From positions 4,833,501 to 4,897,500 of the forward strand of contig NC_031674.1 in the NCBI RefSeq assembly GCF_001640025.1: a DNA stretch of 64,000 nucleotides. The letters are read 5' to 3'. This document shows, piece by piece, positions 1 through 10,756 of this stretch. The translations under genes were made by a program, and so were the position numbers. Position 1 is the first letter of the stretch. Each line of letters opens with the position of its first letter. This DNA is from Sugiyamaella lignohabitans (lineage: Eukaryota > Ascomycota > Dipodascomycetes > Dipodascales > Trichomonascaceae). The notes below the pieces were generated by a model. It searched no databases and was not told the DNA's origin. It saw only the letters and a list, made by a program, of their open reading frames with translations.

Positions 1-45
1 TTTTCCTTTTCTAGAAGAAATGGAAGCTAATAAACTCGGATGCTT

Positions 46-1518
46 CTATGCTAGTAGAGATTTCAAGAAATACGATGGATCGTCCGCTTTCATTAAAGCT
101 TCACCAACAAGGACGGCACGGACACCATCTTTAGCATACTTCGAGACCTCGGCGTTTGAGGTTATTCCGCTGAGAGCCGCAAGGATAACACCATCTGGTA
201 CATTGGAAACTAAGGACGATGTCGTATTAAGGTCAACATTGAAGGAATGCAAATCTCTATTGTTAACACCAATGACCTTGGAGCCTATGGCATTAGCTCT
301 AGTCAACTCTTCAGCAGATGCTACTTCTACTAAAGGTTCCATTCCTAAGGACTTAGAATATTTGTAGAGTCTCTCTAGAGTTGAGTCATCCAGCATCTTC
401 ACAATTAGTAATACAGTATCGGCCCCTGCTAATCGGGCTTCCAAGATTTGGTATTCATCGAAAATAAACTCTTTGCGTAAAATTGCTGGCCTATTTGGTA
501 AAGAATCTACCGCTAATCTAGCAAGACGGAGATCTTCCAATGATCCCAAAAACCAATGCGGTTCTGTTAGAACAGATATAGTTGCAGCACCTGCCTCGGC
601 ATAGATGCGAGCCTGGGTGGGGGCATGGACGCTTAATCCTATTGGGCCCTTCGATGGTGAAGCACGTTTAATTTCAGCCATAACGGACATATCTTGATGG
701 GACAACCGATCCGCAAAATCAATAAGTGTGGGTGCTAGTCCGAGCTTTAAGGACTTTTCTAATTCCTTAAACGAACGTCCAGGGACCTTTTTAGCTTCCT
801 CAACATCTTTCTTCCGTTGCTCAAAAATTCTGTTCAAGATAGAACCATTGGCTTGTGATGCATTAGAGGACACAGAGTTGTTAGCAGCTTTTGCCACATT
901 CGCTTGGTGCTCTTTCCAGGTACCTCCACTAATAGTCAAAAAGTTTCTAACCATCTTTCGTCCTTCCTCGGTAAGAATTGATTCAGGATGAAATTGAACT
1001 CCTTCAACAGTGTATTCCTTATGACGAACACCCATTATAATACCGGTGTCTGATGTGGCAGACACATCTAAACATTCGGGAATTGAAGTAGGATTTCCTG
1101 CCAGAGAATGGTATCTAGTAACAGCGATGTGTTGCGAGGCACCTTCAAAAATGCCCTTTGAATCGTGAGTAATGGTTGAAGTTTTTCCATGTACAATTTC
1201 TCCTGCGAACTTAACCTCCCCTCCGAAAACTGTGACCATACACTGCTGACCCATACACACGCCAATCACTGGAATTTTACCAGCGAAGTACTTGATAGCA
1301 TCACATGAAATACCTGCATCTGTGAGAGGATGACCAGGGCCTGGTGATATGAGTATGCGATCAGGATTTAGTGCTGCAATCTCTTCTACTGTGATCTTGT
1401 CATTTCTGAATACCTGGACATTAGCACCTTCACGGCATAGATATTCGTATAGATTCCATGTAAAAGAATCATAATTGTCAATCATGACAACATTCTGAGA
1501 TAAGCTACTAGCAGTCAT
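46..1518 (-). CDS. TRP3: Anthranilate synthase glutamine amidotransferase / indole-3-glycerol-phosphate synthase
   Basis: Bifunctional tryptophan-pathway enzyme of 490 aa. The first ~200 residues are a class I glutamine amidotransferase that supplies ammonia to the TRP2 subunit of anthranilate synthase. The nucleophile is Cys88 in GVCMGQQ, with His177 and Glu179 in the HPES motif; the PGPGHP oxyanion region is also present. From about residue 226 comes an indole-3-glycerol-phosphate synthase barrel with the [12 protein letters not shown] phosphate/substrate motif and a C-terminal VLVGEALM segment. There is no phosphoribosylanthranilate isomerase domain at the end, so the layout is that of budding-yeast TRP3, not the trifunctional TRPC of filamentous fungi. 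I use the ATG at 1518; the in-frame codon two positions earlier is TTG. Divergent from RFA3. A perfect Gcn4 site at 1594-1600 predicts general amino-acid control. Confidence 0.96.
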   Translation of the reverse strand: MTASSLSQNVVMIDNYDSFTWNLYEYLCREGANVQVFRNDKITVEEIAALNPDRILISPGPGHPLTDAGISCDAIKYFAGKIPVIGVCMGQQCMVTVFGGEVKFAGEIVHGKTSTITHDSKGIFEGASQHIAVTRYHSLAGNPTSIPECLDVSATSDTGIIMGVRHKEYTVEGVQFHPESILTEEGRKMVRNFLTISGGTWKEHQANVAKAANNSVSSNASQANGSILNRIFEQRKKDVEEAKKVPGRSFKELEKSLKLGLAPTLIDFADRLSHQDMSVMAEIKRASPSKGPIGLSVHAPTQARIYAEAGAATISVLTEPHWFLGSLEDLRLARLAVDSLPNRPAILRKEFIFDEYQILEARLAGADTVLLIVKMLDDSTLERLYKYSKSLGMEPLVEVASAEELTRANAIGSKVIGVNNRDLHSFNVDLNTTSSLVSNVPDGVILAALSGITSNAEVSKYAKDGVRAVLVGEALMKADDPSYFLKSLLA

Positions 1519-1593
1519 TTTCAACTACTATATTATGATCAGTAATTAATGCTCCAAAGATATGGTCACAAATATATATGACTGTTTCAATGT

Positions 1594-1600
1594 TGACTCA
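1594..1600. promoter_or_regulatory. Gcn4-type site TGACTCA upstream of TRP3
   Basis: Exact TGACTCA about 76 bp upstream of the TRP3 start. This is the consensus bound by Gcn4, which controls TRP genes in yeasts. The assignment rests on sequence match and position only. Confidence 0.7.
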
Positions 1601-1706
1601 ATCCTACAGATGATGATGAGATCGGCAATCAGTCAGAAAGTTTCATGCTTAAGATATAGCTGCGGCGCAAGCTAACCAGTGCCGCACAGTTAGGTTATAT
1701 TAGAAT

Positions 1707-1721
1707 CGCGTCTCGAACGCG
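1707..1721. promoter_or_regulatory. Paired ACGCG (MCB-like) elements before RFA3
   Basis: CGCGT at 1707-1711 and ACGCG at 1717-1721 lie 40-50 bp before the RFA3 ATG. They match the core of the MluI cell-cycle box used by MBF at G1/S. This fits a replication gene, but binding is inferred, and the pair lies so close to the ATG that it could be in the 5' UTR. Confidence 0.4.
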
Positions 1722-1759
1722 AAGAGAGCTTTGTGAACAATATAATATCAAGTATAAAA

Positions 1760-2352
1760 ATGGATGGTAAAAGTCTACAACTAGGTGTGACTCCACGAGT
1801 GGATGCTTCGCTATTAAAAGATTATAAAGGAAAACATGTGAAAATTCTTGGAAAGATAAAGACTCTTCATGGAGACCACGCAGTGCTAGAAGCTGGCGGA
1901 GAGGTGAATGTGACCCTCAGTGTTGTAAGTTTGACTAGTTCCACAGGAAAGCTGATCAATTTATAATCCCATCCAGATCTTGAAGGATAATTTGAAAAAT
2001 GTAACTTTGTAATAGGATATTTTACTAACATAGTATAGGGAACCAATTTTGAAGCTGGTAAATATTACGAGATTATTGGACAAGTGACTGATGACCAAAC
2101 CATTCGATGGGAAAACTCAATTGATTTCGGTACCAATATTGGTAAGTTTTAACATGCTATACTTTGGAAACCAAGTTCTGCCTTTACCGATAAATGAGAG
2201 ATCAAACGTCGCAGAACTGTAAAAGAATTCAGACTTATAAAGTCTACTCGGTTCAGCAGCTGAATTAAAGCACTACTAACATTTACTAAGACCCACAGAA
2301 CGTCAACGGCTTAATTTCAGCCATTCATAAGTACCCACAGATATTCATTTAG
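1760..2352 (+). CDS. RFA3: Replication protein A small subunit (RPA14-like), three exons
   Basis: Small OB-fold subunit of the single-stranded-DNA-binding RPA complex. I assemble exons 1760-1924, 2039-2141 and 2291-2352, giving 109 aa. Both introns start GTAAGT and have TACTAAC branch points, 9 and 10 nt before the acceptors at 2038 and 2290. The joined protein has the expected family features: an N-terminal PRVDASLL segment, strands around VKILGKIKTLHGDHAVLEAGG, a central YYEIIGQV strand, and a C-terminal helix ending HKYPQIF like the FPQFY end of human RPA14. Without splicing every frame stops early. The ATG at 1760 is the first in frame. Divergent from TRP3 and convergent with the gene at 2494-2862. 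Confidence 0.88.
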
Positions 2353-2493
2353 CTGAACGGTAGGCTAAATCATCTAAATTTATTTAAGAGATGCTCATAG
2401 AGCAAGAGTAATATTGATAACAAAATAAATGATATTTTTTGTTCCTCTCGTAAGCTAAATAGAGAGCCAGACTAGTATCCGCCTGCGAAATGG

Positions 2494-2862
2494 CTAGTCA
2501 ATGATTTTGGTGACAACCTGCTTGAGAACGCCTGACGCGACAAAAGCACCTTCTGTAGAATCACTAATAGCAGTGGTAAGCAAGGCAGAACCATCCCGAC
2601 CTTGAATTTTAGACTGCATTGAAGCCGATACTACCTCTGCTGGTGAACCCTCCTTTTCGGATGACTCGTTGACAACCAGAATTTTCTTAATACTGCCAAG
2701 CTTTAGACTGTGACATAGTTGATCAGTTTCTACAAACGATGCCGCCAGCTGACTTAATTGTTTGACTTTGTCCTCATCGGTGGTAGAGGTCAATATTTCC
2801 TCTCCTACAAGGGTGCTGATTTGGCCTAGAGCATTTAACCGTTTGAGCTCAGTCAAGTCCAT
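2494..2862 (-). CDS. Small acidic protein of unknown function, 122 aa
   Basis: Intact ATG-to-TGA frame of 122 aa that I do not recognise. The N-terminal half looks helical (LKRLNALGQISTLVGEEI, then a charged helix to SLKLG). It is followed by a short hydrophobic strand (KKILVVNE), a loop rich in E and S, and a C-terminal SALLTTAISDS / AFVASGVLKQVVTKI stretch. The helix-strand-helix alternation and length would suit a small scaffold subunit such as a Roadblock/LC7-like protein, but no signature motif supports that. An E-box TCACGTGAC lies about 70 bp upstream, and the gene is tail-to-tail with RFA3, so it probably is a real gene. Confidence 0.55.
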   Translation of the reverse strand: MDLTELKRLNALGQISTLVGEEILTSTTDEDKVKQLSQLAASFVETDQLCHSLKLGSIKKILVVNESSEKEGSPAEVVSASMQSKIQGRDGSALLTTAISDSTEGAFVASGVLKQVVTKIID

Positions 2863-2929
2863 TGTGTTTGTTTCACCGATCGTTGTGAACTACAGGAAGC
2901 TTGTGGCTACAGCCCAAATATCAAATTAC

Positions 2930-2938
2930 TCACGTGAC
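2930..2938. promoter_or_regulatory. TCACGTGAC E-box upstream of the 122-aa gene
   Basis: The nine-base sequence lies about 70 bp before the start at 2862. It contains the CACGTG core used by Cbf1/bHLH factors. The same nine bases recur in front of two other genes in this window (24627 and 39329). Confidence 0.4.
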
Positions 2939-3147
2939 TTGTTCGATGATTAAGTGACTTTACAGAAATATTGAAATGCAGATATTGTCTTAATATTTAT
3001 AAAATTCGGATTAATATATATAAATGTAAACAGATAAATAAGGTCATAAAACATGCAAAATCGAATGAAACAACTCGTATAGTACAAGAATATTAAATGC
3101 AATAATAAGTGATGCTTGGCAAAGGGTCACGGAAGACATACTAAGCC

Positions 3148-5665
3148 TCACTGTAACGATTTAACGGTAGGAGCACCAGCATCATCTTCATCGAATTCTG
3201 ATGGTGTTACATGTGCTGTCCCCGTGTCATGGCCCCATTGCTTAGTGGGCCAATGGGAAGTGGTTTCATCATACAAATAGAAGAACGAGGTTGGTGGTGA
3301 CGAAGGCATCATAAGTGGTTCTGAAGGAATGCTGGAGTTATCCATAGAACCATCGAAAGTCATATCGGAAACCACTGAGCTTAATTGATCTTGGCGGTTT
3401 CCATTGGAGCTGCTGACGCCACCAAGAGCACGTTTAGAGGGTGAGTCCAAAAATGCCTTGAAAACATCATCATCGTCTGAACGAGGCTGAATCAGTTTAG
3501 CAATCCATTTGGAAGTAGGAGTAATCGAACCCATCGGAATGTCAGAGCGGATCCGATTCTTTTTTGGAGTTTCGAACAGTGAATCAATATCAGCTGTATC
3601 AGGCTCGTGACCATGAGGATTAGTACTCTGATCAGATGTCGGGCGTCTGTTCTCCTTGTCAGACTCATCATCAACAGCTTCGCTATTAGCAGCTTTAAGA
3701 GGAGGAAGCATGGAAGCAGTGTTCTGTGAAGGCAAATGCAGAGGTTGGGACAGGTTTGTCGTCAATTCTTTGGCGGGCTTAGAAACGGGATCAGGGGAGG
3801 GGCCATTTCCCGTATAGTCGATGGTATCCCCACCAGTGGTTTCCACGTTTGGCGTAGCTGATGATGGTGTTGAGCTTCTAGAAATAGAAGCACCATCCGC
3901 TGGTGAAGTTGATGAGGGATCAAGTCGACTAGCGTTATTTGTCAATGACGTCGCTGGTATTGACGAACTTGAGCTAGGCTTCGTATTGGGTACAGGAGTA
4001 ACTGCATTCGCAGAGGATGAGTTAGGAGCCGTCGAGGGTCCCACAGGGCCACGAGCTGTGGCAGACAAACTACTTGTCACGGTATTTCCGTTGCCATTAC
4101 TGGAATCGTTGTTGGCATTATCTCCATTATTTGCGCCCGCCTTTTTCTTGGAGTTCTTGGCAGCATTGTGCCACAAGCTTTCTGGTCTCATTGTCTTCTT
4201 GGTTTGATACCATAATCCACAAGGGTTGCACAAGTTTCGATCTTTATCCCCGGTCTTAACTCGTCTCCATGTGGGCGTTTTGGTAGTACCACAATTATCA
4301 CACTGAACAACAACATCAACACCCGATCCGTCGTCATCTTTTGCTCGACGTCTTCTACCTCTGGCTCTGGTAGTGCTACTTGATGATGAACTTGTAGCTG
4401 GTGCAGGTGGGGCTGTTGAATTTGAGGTATTTGTACTCTTGATACTATCGTTGAATGCCGATGATAAGTCAATAGAGCTGAGGCGAATCAGACCCTTCTG
4501 TGTTGAGATAACATTTGAGTTGGAATTGCTGTGGTTATCCGATGTTCGAATAGGGCTCGAAGCACGTATGTGTCGGTGTTGATTGTGGCTTCCATAAGTG
4601 TTCGAAGTAGTTGGGGGTGGTGAAGATGCAGGATAGTATGGATGAGGGGCAGAATCGTTTGCTAGCGACTTGTAGCGTTTCGGTGCTTGTAGTATTGGTG
4701 ATGAGGGAGTAACACTAGCGGGTCTCGAACTTGTCGAATTGCGACGAGCCGCTTCGTGCAACTTGTCCGTATTGGCATTCACCTCCCGCAGACTATAACT
4801 CCTCTTAGCCATCGAGTGATTGTTCTGGTTCTGATTATGTTGATTTGCCTGATGTTGTAAACTCTGAGGTTGTGATTGGTTCGAGTTCTGTACATGTATC
4901 TGACGCGAATGCTGATTCTGTGTCTCGCCTTGAGTCTGTGTTAGGATTTGACTTTTACTTCGATTCAGATTCTGCATTTGGTTCGAAGTTGGTTGGGCAT
5001 TTCTATTTTCGTCGAGATTTAGTATGCCTGCGTTTGAACTGACAAATCTAGCCCACGCAGGGTGGTTGAAATCGCTGGGAAGATTTTTAGCTAAAGATTC
5101 GTATACCCTTATTGATGCTAAGTAGTCGTCTTGGTTTGTATCTTGCAAGGGAAACAATCGGAGGTGAACCTCGAGAGTTTCTTTTGCCGCATACAAGGGA
5201 AGAATGTTGTTTGTAACTTTTCCTGCCAACCAAACTGGAGCTGAATTTTGCGATAATCTTTGTAAAGTGACCCATGATAACATGCCATGACCTACTAATG
5301 GTTGGTCGGGTTCTGTGAAATCCACTGAGTATACGGCGTAATCTTTACACGAGGTTCCAGCTATTAGCTCAGGTGAACATTCATTAACTGCTTGTAAACA
5401 GGTACCCAAATCTATCACTCCTAGTGGCGAATTATCATCCCCATAAGCCACGGGAACGCTCACTACATTTGGCAGTCTAGCCAAACACATTATAGAGTGA
5501 GTCTTATCGAAAGTGTACATTATTTTCACTATATGGGGAGTTAGTCCTAATCCACGACTCCTCATAGCCTCGTAACAACTATCAAGCGATGCTTATCATA
5601 TAGAACCAAATCCTACTTTACTTACCTCGCATGGGGCGAGATGCCATATCCTGTAAATTATCCAT
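3148..5665 (-). CDS. Spt21/Ams2-like GATA zinc-finger transcription regulator, two exons
   Basis: 806-aa predicted nuclear regulator. Exon 1 is 5626-5665 (40 nt, MDNLQDMASRPMR) and exon 2 is 5528-3148. The intron has donor GTAAGT and acceptor ATATAG 11 nt after an ACTAAC branch point. Splicing joins exon 1 to VKIMYTFDKTHSIMCLARLP, so the protein starts just ahead of a conserved-looking block. That block, roughly residues 14-110, resembles my recollection of the N-terminal region shared by S. cerevisiae Spt21 and S. pombe Ams2, both activators of histone genes. A single GATA finger follows at about residues 423-450 with CX2CX20CX2C spacing and a basic tail (TKKTMRPESLW). Between and after these are long Q/N-, S- and P-rich disordered stretches. 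S. cerevisiae Spt21 lacks the finger, Ams2 has it. The family call is from remembered similarity, not a search. Confidence 0.75.
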
Positions 5666-7382
5666 AATGAATTTGTTCTTTCTTTTAGCCTGCTAGAAAA
5701 GTGTTCGCGTTCTAAATGACAATCTTCGTGCTTATAACTAACAATAAAAGACAGAAGTAGAAAACAGAATCAAGAAAGGCAGTGGTCTGAAGAACCACGA
5801 CGCCACTATAATTTGTTGCAAATATTGCTATTCGTGATCCTCTATAAATTATCGGCACCAAAACTATCTATTGTGAGCATTAATTTAAGGGGTGTCCAAT
5901 GAATAATGTGACCGAAGTAAAGATCGAATTCAATATTGAATAAACAAAGAGTCAAGAAAAACTGTTGAATGAAATGAAAGAAATAAAAGAGTGTATGGAT
6001 CCAATTCAAGTTTATGTGTGATAACAGAAAAGCTCGGACACACGAAATATATTATAGTATGTATAAGATCGTGTTTTATTCGCGTACACCCAGCCGCGTG
6101 ACTGGAGCGCGCCGAGTTTACCGCGACCAGCCTCTTGGGAGGTTATAGCATACAGGCGGATAATAAATTCTTGTTGCATAGCTGGGCGGTTTGTTATTGC
6201 AGCAAAAATAAATTATAGAATATAAAGATTTAGAGCACGAAGACGAACACTATAAAAAAGTCGAAAATTCACCTTACCAGCTATGACATTCCAAATTCGA
6301 CTCTCGAGAGCTACTACCGGACACTATAGAATTGAGGCAATTGCTTGAGGGAAAGTTTATAAGTAAAAAAAATGTAATTTAGGATGCTGATAAGACTTAG
6401 CAAGCAATTCTCCAAGATAGGTACGATCTTCCGATGATGTATATCGTAATGGTATAAATTGGTTAATGGATCGATTTTGTCGCTAAGAATGTAGATTATC
6501 ACGACAGCCATCAACACGAGGTGTTGACGAGTATTGAAACGTTTGATTTTTTTTTGGTTTTTCTGAAGCTCTGAAAGGCAATTAATAGACGATAAACACT
6601 TAGTAAGAACGATGTAGCTGACTAGCTCATATAATTTGCTTAGCGATAAGGACTTTGAACATCAATCCAGTGTTGTTGATCACAACTATATTACTACATG
6701 TTGCCCGTGTTGTTAATCACAACTATATACCATGTTTCCCGATCCCAATTCTATTAAAAGGTTCATTATTTCTTGCTAATCCCGGAACCTGATACGCTAT
6801 TATATTATGCATTTCACAATGAGAACTCCCAAGTCCAATAAAGCTGGAACTGGAGAACTACTGCAGTATTATCCGGTATAAGAAGTTGCACTCTCATAAC
6901 TTCATGGATTTGACACCCAACTTGAACCAATCTATACCCATTCCTCGAGGACTGATCTGCCTTGTTTTGCTGGGTTTCTATATGAACTGCTACTGGTTTC
7001 AGGAACTTGACATGACCTCGTTGTCTGCTCCAACATATAATGACAAGAGCCAAAGGTTGGTTCCTGGAGACTTGTTTTATTCTACATATTAAAATAACGA
7101 GTGCAGATATCGCCTGTTACTGCGAGTGTTTGGTTTGTACCGCTGTCATATTGACAGTTTACCCTGTTGAATCCATTTATACGGAATCCATTTAAACCAG
7201 CACCGGTTGTGCATGTTTATTGAGTCTGCACAGTAGTCAGGCAGGGGTCGTGGAACATCTAATGATCTGCTGAAATATCTTCCTATTTAAGCACCGTAGA
7301 AACGGCTCGACGAAACACGATAGCATTGGTGACCCTGAAAATAGAAACCTTGATCTGGTCAAACAGACATCATCAGCCATAA
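5666..7382. other. 1.7-kb stretch without a supported gene
   Basis: Between the GATA gene and ALG5. Only short unsupported frames occur. It holds CGCGT elements at 5706-5710, 6081-6085 and 6095-6099, upstream of the GATA gene, and an adjacent imperfect direct repeat at 6671-6741. The rest is AT-rich and shows nothing I can name. Confidence 0.6.
6671..6741. repeat. Imperfect tandem direct repeat, two ~35-bp copies
   Basis: Copy 1 (6671-6707) and copy 2 (6708-6741) share the block TGTTGTTRATCACAACTATA and both end in CATGTT..CCCG. They abut with no spacer. Each copy also contains a small palindrome, GTTGTTGATCACAAC / GTTRATCACAAC, which could be a protein-binding site. Confidence 0.7.
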
Positions 7383-8477
7383 ATGAGTTTAATAATAATA
7401 GTGGCCGCGGTGGTATTGTCGCTAGGACTGGTATGTATGATCAGTAATTTGGAATCTAAACTGGCTGATTTCTACTCATATTTCGCATTATCTGGCGAGT
7501 CACCAGTAATTTGAAAAATAACCTCCGTGGTTCCAGTCAGGGGAGAACTAACCAGCTAGGCATTTTATTTAATAGTACTTTCGCTATCTCATGCCCCACG
7601 CCAAAGTACACAACGTGAAAAGCGCTTTTCAGGTGTTACCCAAGATGGGCAAATTTCAAAAGAATTGTTGACTCTACCAACTCTAGATGACGAGCCCCAG
7701 TTGGAAATGAGCGTGGTTGTTCCCTGTTATAATGAAACTGGCCGACTAGGGCTCATGCTTGACGAATGTGTCCCAGTTTTGAACGAAGAGTTTGGAAACT
7801 CTTGGGAAATCTTGCTGGTAGATGACGGATCAAAAGACGGTACTGATCAATTCGCATTGAAATGGGCTATGGACCACAAGCTTCCCCCTTTGAGCTTAAA
7901 AGTCACCAAGCTAGAAAAAAATAGAGGAAAGGGAGGAGCTGTTACCCATGGCATGAAATACGTTTCAGGTAAATATGCAATTTATGCTGATGCTGATGGA
8001 GCTTCCAACTTTAGCGATATCAAAAAACTGCTGGTCAAGATTAAAGATGATAAACTAGGAGTTGCTATAGGATCCCGCGCTCATATGGTAAATACAGATG
8101 CTGTGGTTAAGAGGTCGTTTATCCGCAATTTCCTTATGTATGGACTACACACTTTACTCTATGTTTTTGGCATTCGAACTATTGGTGACACCCAATGTGG
8201 ATTCAAGCTGTTCACCAGAGACGCGTTAAAACTGATCTTTCCCTTTATGCATACTGAAGGATGGATATTTGATGTTGAAGTACTCATCTTGGCCATGAAA
8301 AAGAACATTCCTATATATGAGGTTCCTATTTCATGGCATGAGGTTGAAGGATCTAAGATTGAACTCGCCAGGGACAGCATAAAAATGGCCATCGATCTAG
8401 TCATCATGAGATTTGCCTACCTCTTGGGAATCTACCAGGCTCATAAAGTTACCATTGACAATAAGAAGGACAGATAG
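7383..8477 (+). CDS. ALG5: Dolichyl-phosphate beta-glucosyltransferase, two exons
   Basis: ER enzyme that makes dolichyl-phosphate-glucose for the last steps of N-glycan precursor assembly. Exon 1 is 7383-7430 and exon 2 is 7560-8477, giving 321 aa. The intron starts GTATGT and has an AACTAAC branch point 7 nt before the acceptor. The splice joins MSLIIIVAAVVLSLGL to AFYLIVLSLSHAP, making one N-terminal membrane anchor as expected for Alg5. The GT-A family 2 catalytic domain follows: VVVPCYNE, VDDGSKDGT, the NRGKGGAV loop, the ADADGAS metal-binding motif, and GDTQCGFKLF plus EGWIFDVEVL near the active site. A second hydrophobic patch, VIMRFAYLLGIY, lies near the C-terminus. Convergent with SAC1. 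Confidence 0.95.
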
Positions 8478-8700
8478 ATAGAGTGCCATATAATACATTA
8501 TAGACTGAATATATTGCATAGATTTTTTTTTTTTTTTGCCGAATGAAGTGGACGGCGACTATGACTCGACTTATATACCGTCGGCCACCTCGTTCAAACA
8601 CATGCGATGTCATACTAGATGCTATAAAGTCCAACAGAAACTAAATTTAAATCTGTTTACTATATCTACTTAATATCTACTATTTATCATATCAGTCGTT

Positions 8701-10557
8701 TTACTCAAATTTACCCTCCTCGAGACCTCTAGCATTTGGAACATCTCTGATTACCACTCTCCATCCACTGCTAATACCTTTCTTGACAACTTCTTCTTTG
8801 CTCACAAAGGTCAAGCCACAGAGCTTTGGCCAGTTTACAAACTGCATGCCTTGTTTAATAAAGACTCGAAGTGAATACAAAAAAATAGAGAGCCATACCA
8901 AAAGAAGAGCTCGATTGACATAAACTGAGCTGTCCTCTTTGGGAAATAAGACACTTGCAACTAGCAGGATAAATGAGCCAAGTATAGTATAAGGCACTGC
9001 CTGAATACTCAATGGACGAGAGTCGAAAAAAGGTGGGACCAAAGTCTCATGTGGCAAGTGGTTACCTAAAAATAGGTCAAACCCATCTTGGCGGGGTCCA
9101 TCAGTAAAATTGTTCTTATAGTATCGAACAAGTGAATTGCGCAAATCACTAAGCGCTCCTCTCTTGGTACGTCTACCTAGACGAGTAAAGTCCGTCTTTA
9201 AAGCTCCTGTGCCTGAATAGGCGCAAGAGACACCATCTGCATTATCAGCCCAGGTATTCCGGAAAACAAACAAGAATGCCTTGTCGGTTTCCCATGACAC
9301 CCCAGGTTCAAGGATTCCAGCATCCTGTAATTGTCTCTGAAGAATCCACTTGGCAAGTTGGCTTTGAACCACATTTGTACGATCCAAACAATCCATACAG
9401 TTGGTGCGAACAACAGATGTCTGCCTGTCAATTACCGTTTGAGAACCACCGCCGAGCTTAGCGGAAAACCACTTCTGGGAATCCAATCCTAAGGTTTCAA
9501 GCTGTTCGATAAGAAGATTAACTCGATACCATCTCATCTTACTACATTCATGGTGGAAATCAAAGTATACGTATTTCACGTTCTTTTCATCGTTGAGATT
9601 CCGCACAACGTTCTCATACACATCTTTGACTGGTTTCTCGTAACCCTTCTGATTCACTAAGTTGACTAGATAATTCGGGCCATATAAAGCGATTTGCTCA
9701 TCAAAATGGCGCTTGGCTGAGTTAACAGCAATGCCACCAATCCTTAATTGTGGCTTGTATTGAACATTATTAATCTCGGCCCAATAGGCAGGTACACTTC
9801 CACGGGTTTGAACAAACGAGTACAATCTATCTTTAATGATAAGAATCTGTTCGGTTTCATTGTAGTTGGCCACGTTTCCTTCGTCATCAATGCCTCGGCG
9901 GAAATATCTAGTACCAGCTCTAAATCTACTTCTTCTAGAGATTACGCCGAATGTTGCCGCTTGACCAACAATGGACGTATCATGGATACTTATAACACCA
10001 TAAATTACAGGCTGAATGAACTGACTGACCTGGTTATTGCTCTTAGCTTCATCCAATAGATCTTCACTAAGGTACTTGTTCCAGAAAAACCGATCGTCTA
10101 ACGATTGCAATGAGACCGAATTAATTGGCAAAGCCTTGTCATCCTTCCTTTGAAATGAATTAGTCAAGTCGAAGCCATAAGAGAAAAACAACGATGCATT
10201 GTCCAAATGATCTCTCAGTAAACTAAGATACTGTTTTTCACTGTCGTCCTTGACACGCCACTCACGAAGTGGAAGAAAGTCATATTTAAGAGCCCGATAA
10301 ATAGGGTGTCCGAGGATTTGGCCTATTTCGGCCCATTCCTTGATCACGACAATGTACTTTGTCAATCTTAGTCTTATGATACCCAATATACCGCCAATTC
10401 GCTGGCTGTCGCCAGCATTCGCGAATGAGGTCTTTTCATTTCTTCCCAAGCGAATTTCCCCATCTGGTCTTCCAATTGAGAGGGTCAAACCATCACCGCC
10501 ATCTTGGACGAACTGATATTCGCGATCCGTCTGCGAATAATACAAGGGAGCTGCCAT
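8701..10557 (-). CDS. SAC1: Phosphatidylinositol-4-phosphate phosphatase, SAC family
   Basis: 618-aa SAC1-type phosphoinositide phosphatase of the ER/Golgi that hydrolyses mainly PI4P. The SAC domain spans roughly residues 45-500. It includes SRRSRFRAGTRYFRRG, a YVYFDFHHECSKMRW block and the catalytic CX5R(T) motif CMDCLDRT with Cys387 and Arg393. The C-terminus carries two membrane spans (AVPYTILGSFILLVASVLF and LLLVWLSIFLYSLRVFI), then QFVNWPKLCGL, matching Sac1 topology. I start at the ATG at 10557. The frame opens a few codons further up, but that codon is TTG. Single exon. Closely follows the sequence and length of S. cerevisiae Sac1 as I know it. Confidence 0.95.
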   Translation of the reverse strand: MAAPLYYSQTDREYQFVQDGGDGLTLSIGRPDGEIRLGRNEKTSFANAGDSQRIGGILGIIRLRLTKYIVVIKEWAEIGQILGHPIYRALKYDFLPLREWRVKDDSEKQYLSLLRDHLDNASLFFSYGFDLTNSFQRKDDKALPINSVSLQSLDDRFFWNKYLSEDLLDEAKSNNQVSQFIQPVIYGVISIHDTSIVGQAATFGVISRRSRFRAGTRYFRRGIDDEGNVANYNETEQILIIKDRLYSFVQTRGSVPAYWAEINNVQYKPQLRIGGIAVNSAKRHFDEQIALYGPNYLVNLVNQKGYEKPVKDVYENVVRNLNDEKNVKYVYFDFHHECSKMRWYRVNLLIEQLETLGLDSQKWFSAKLGGGSQTVIDRQTSVVRTNCMDCLDRTNVVQSQLAKWILQRQLQDAGILEPGVSWETDKAFLFVFRNTWADNADGVSCAYSGTGALKTDFTRLGRRTKRGALSDLRNSLVRYYKNNFTDGPRQDGFDLFLGNHLPHETLVPPFFDSRPLSIQAVPYTILGSFILLVASVLFPKEDSSVYVNRALLLVWLSIFLYSLRVFIKQGMQFVNWPKLCGLTFVSKEEVVKKGISSGWRVVIRDVPNARGLEEGKFE

Positions 10558-10756
10558 CCTTCTTACCAAGAGGTGTTGTCTTGATTAACATCTCGGCCCG
10601 TCTTGCATCTAAGCCACCACTGCATCTACCGAAGATGCGCGCGGCTATGGACTGAGAACAGTTCACGTCAATAAATACAGTTCAAGGGTCATATATAAAG
10701 TCTGTCTTGAGGGAAATTAATATTAAAATAGATAAATACATAATTTGATTGTGATA

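Noticed and set aside
5563..5565. ATG at 5565 as start of the GATA regulator (MRSRGLGL...)
   Set aside because: The spliced model with exon 5626-5665 has good donor, branch point, acceptor and phase, and removes residues unlike the family start.
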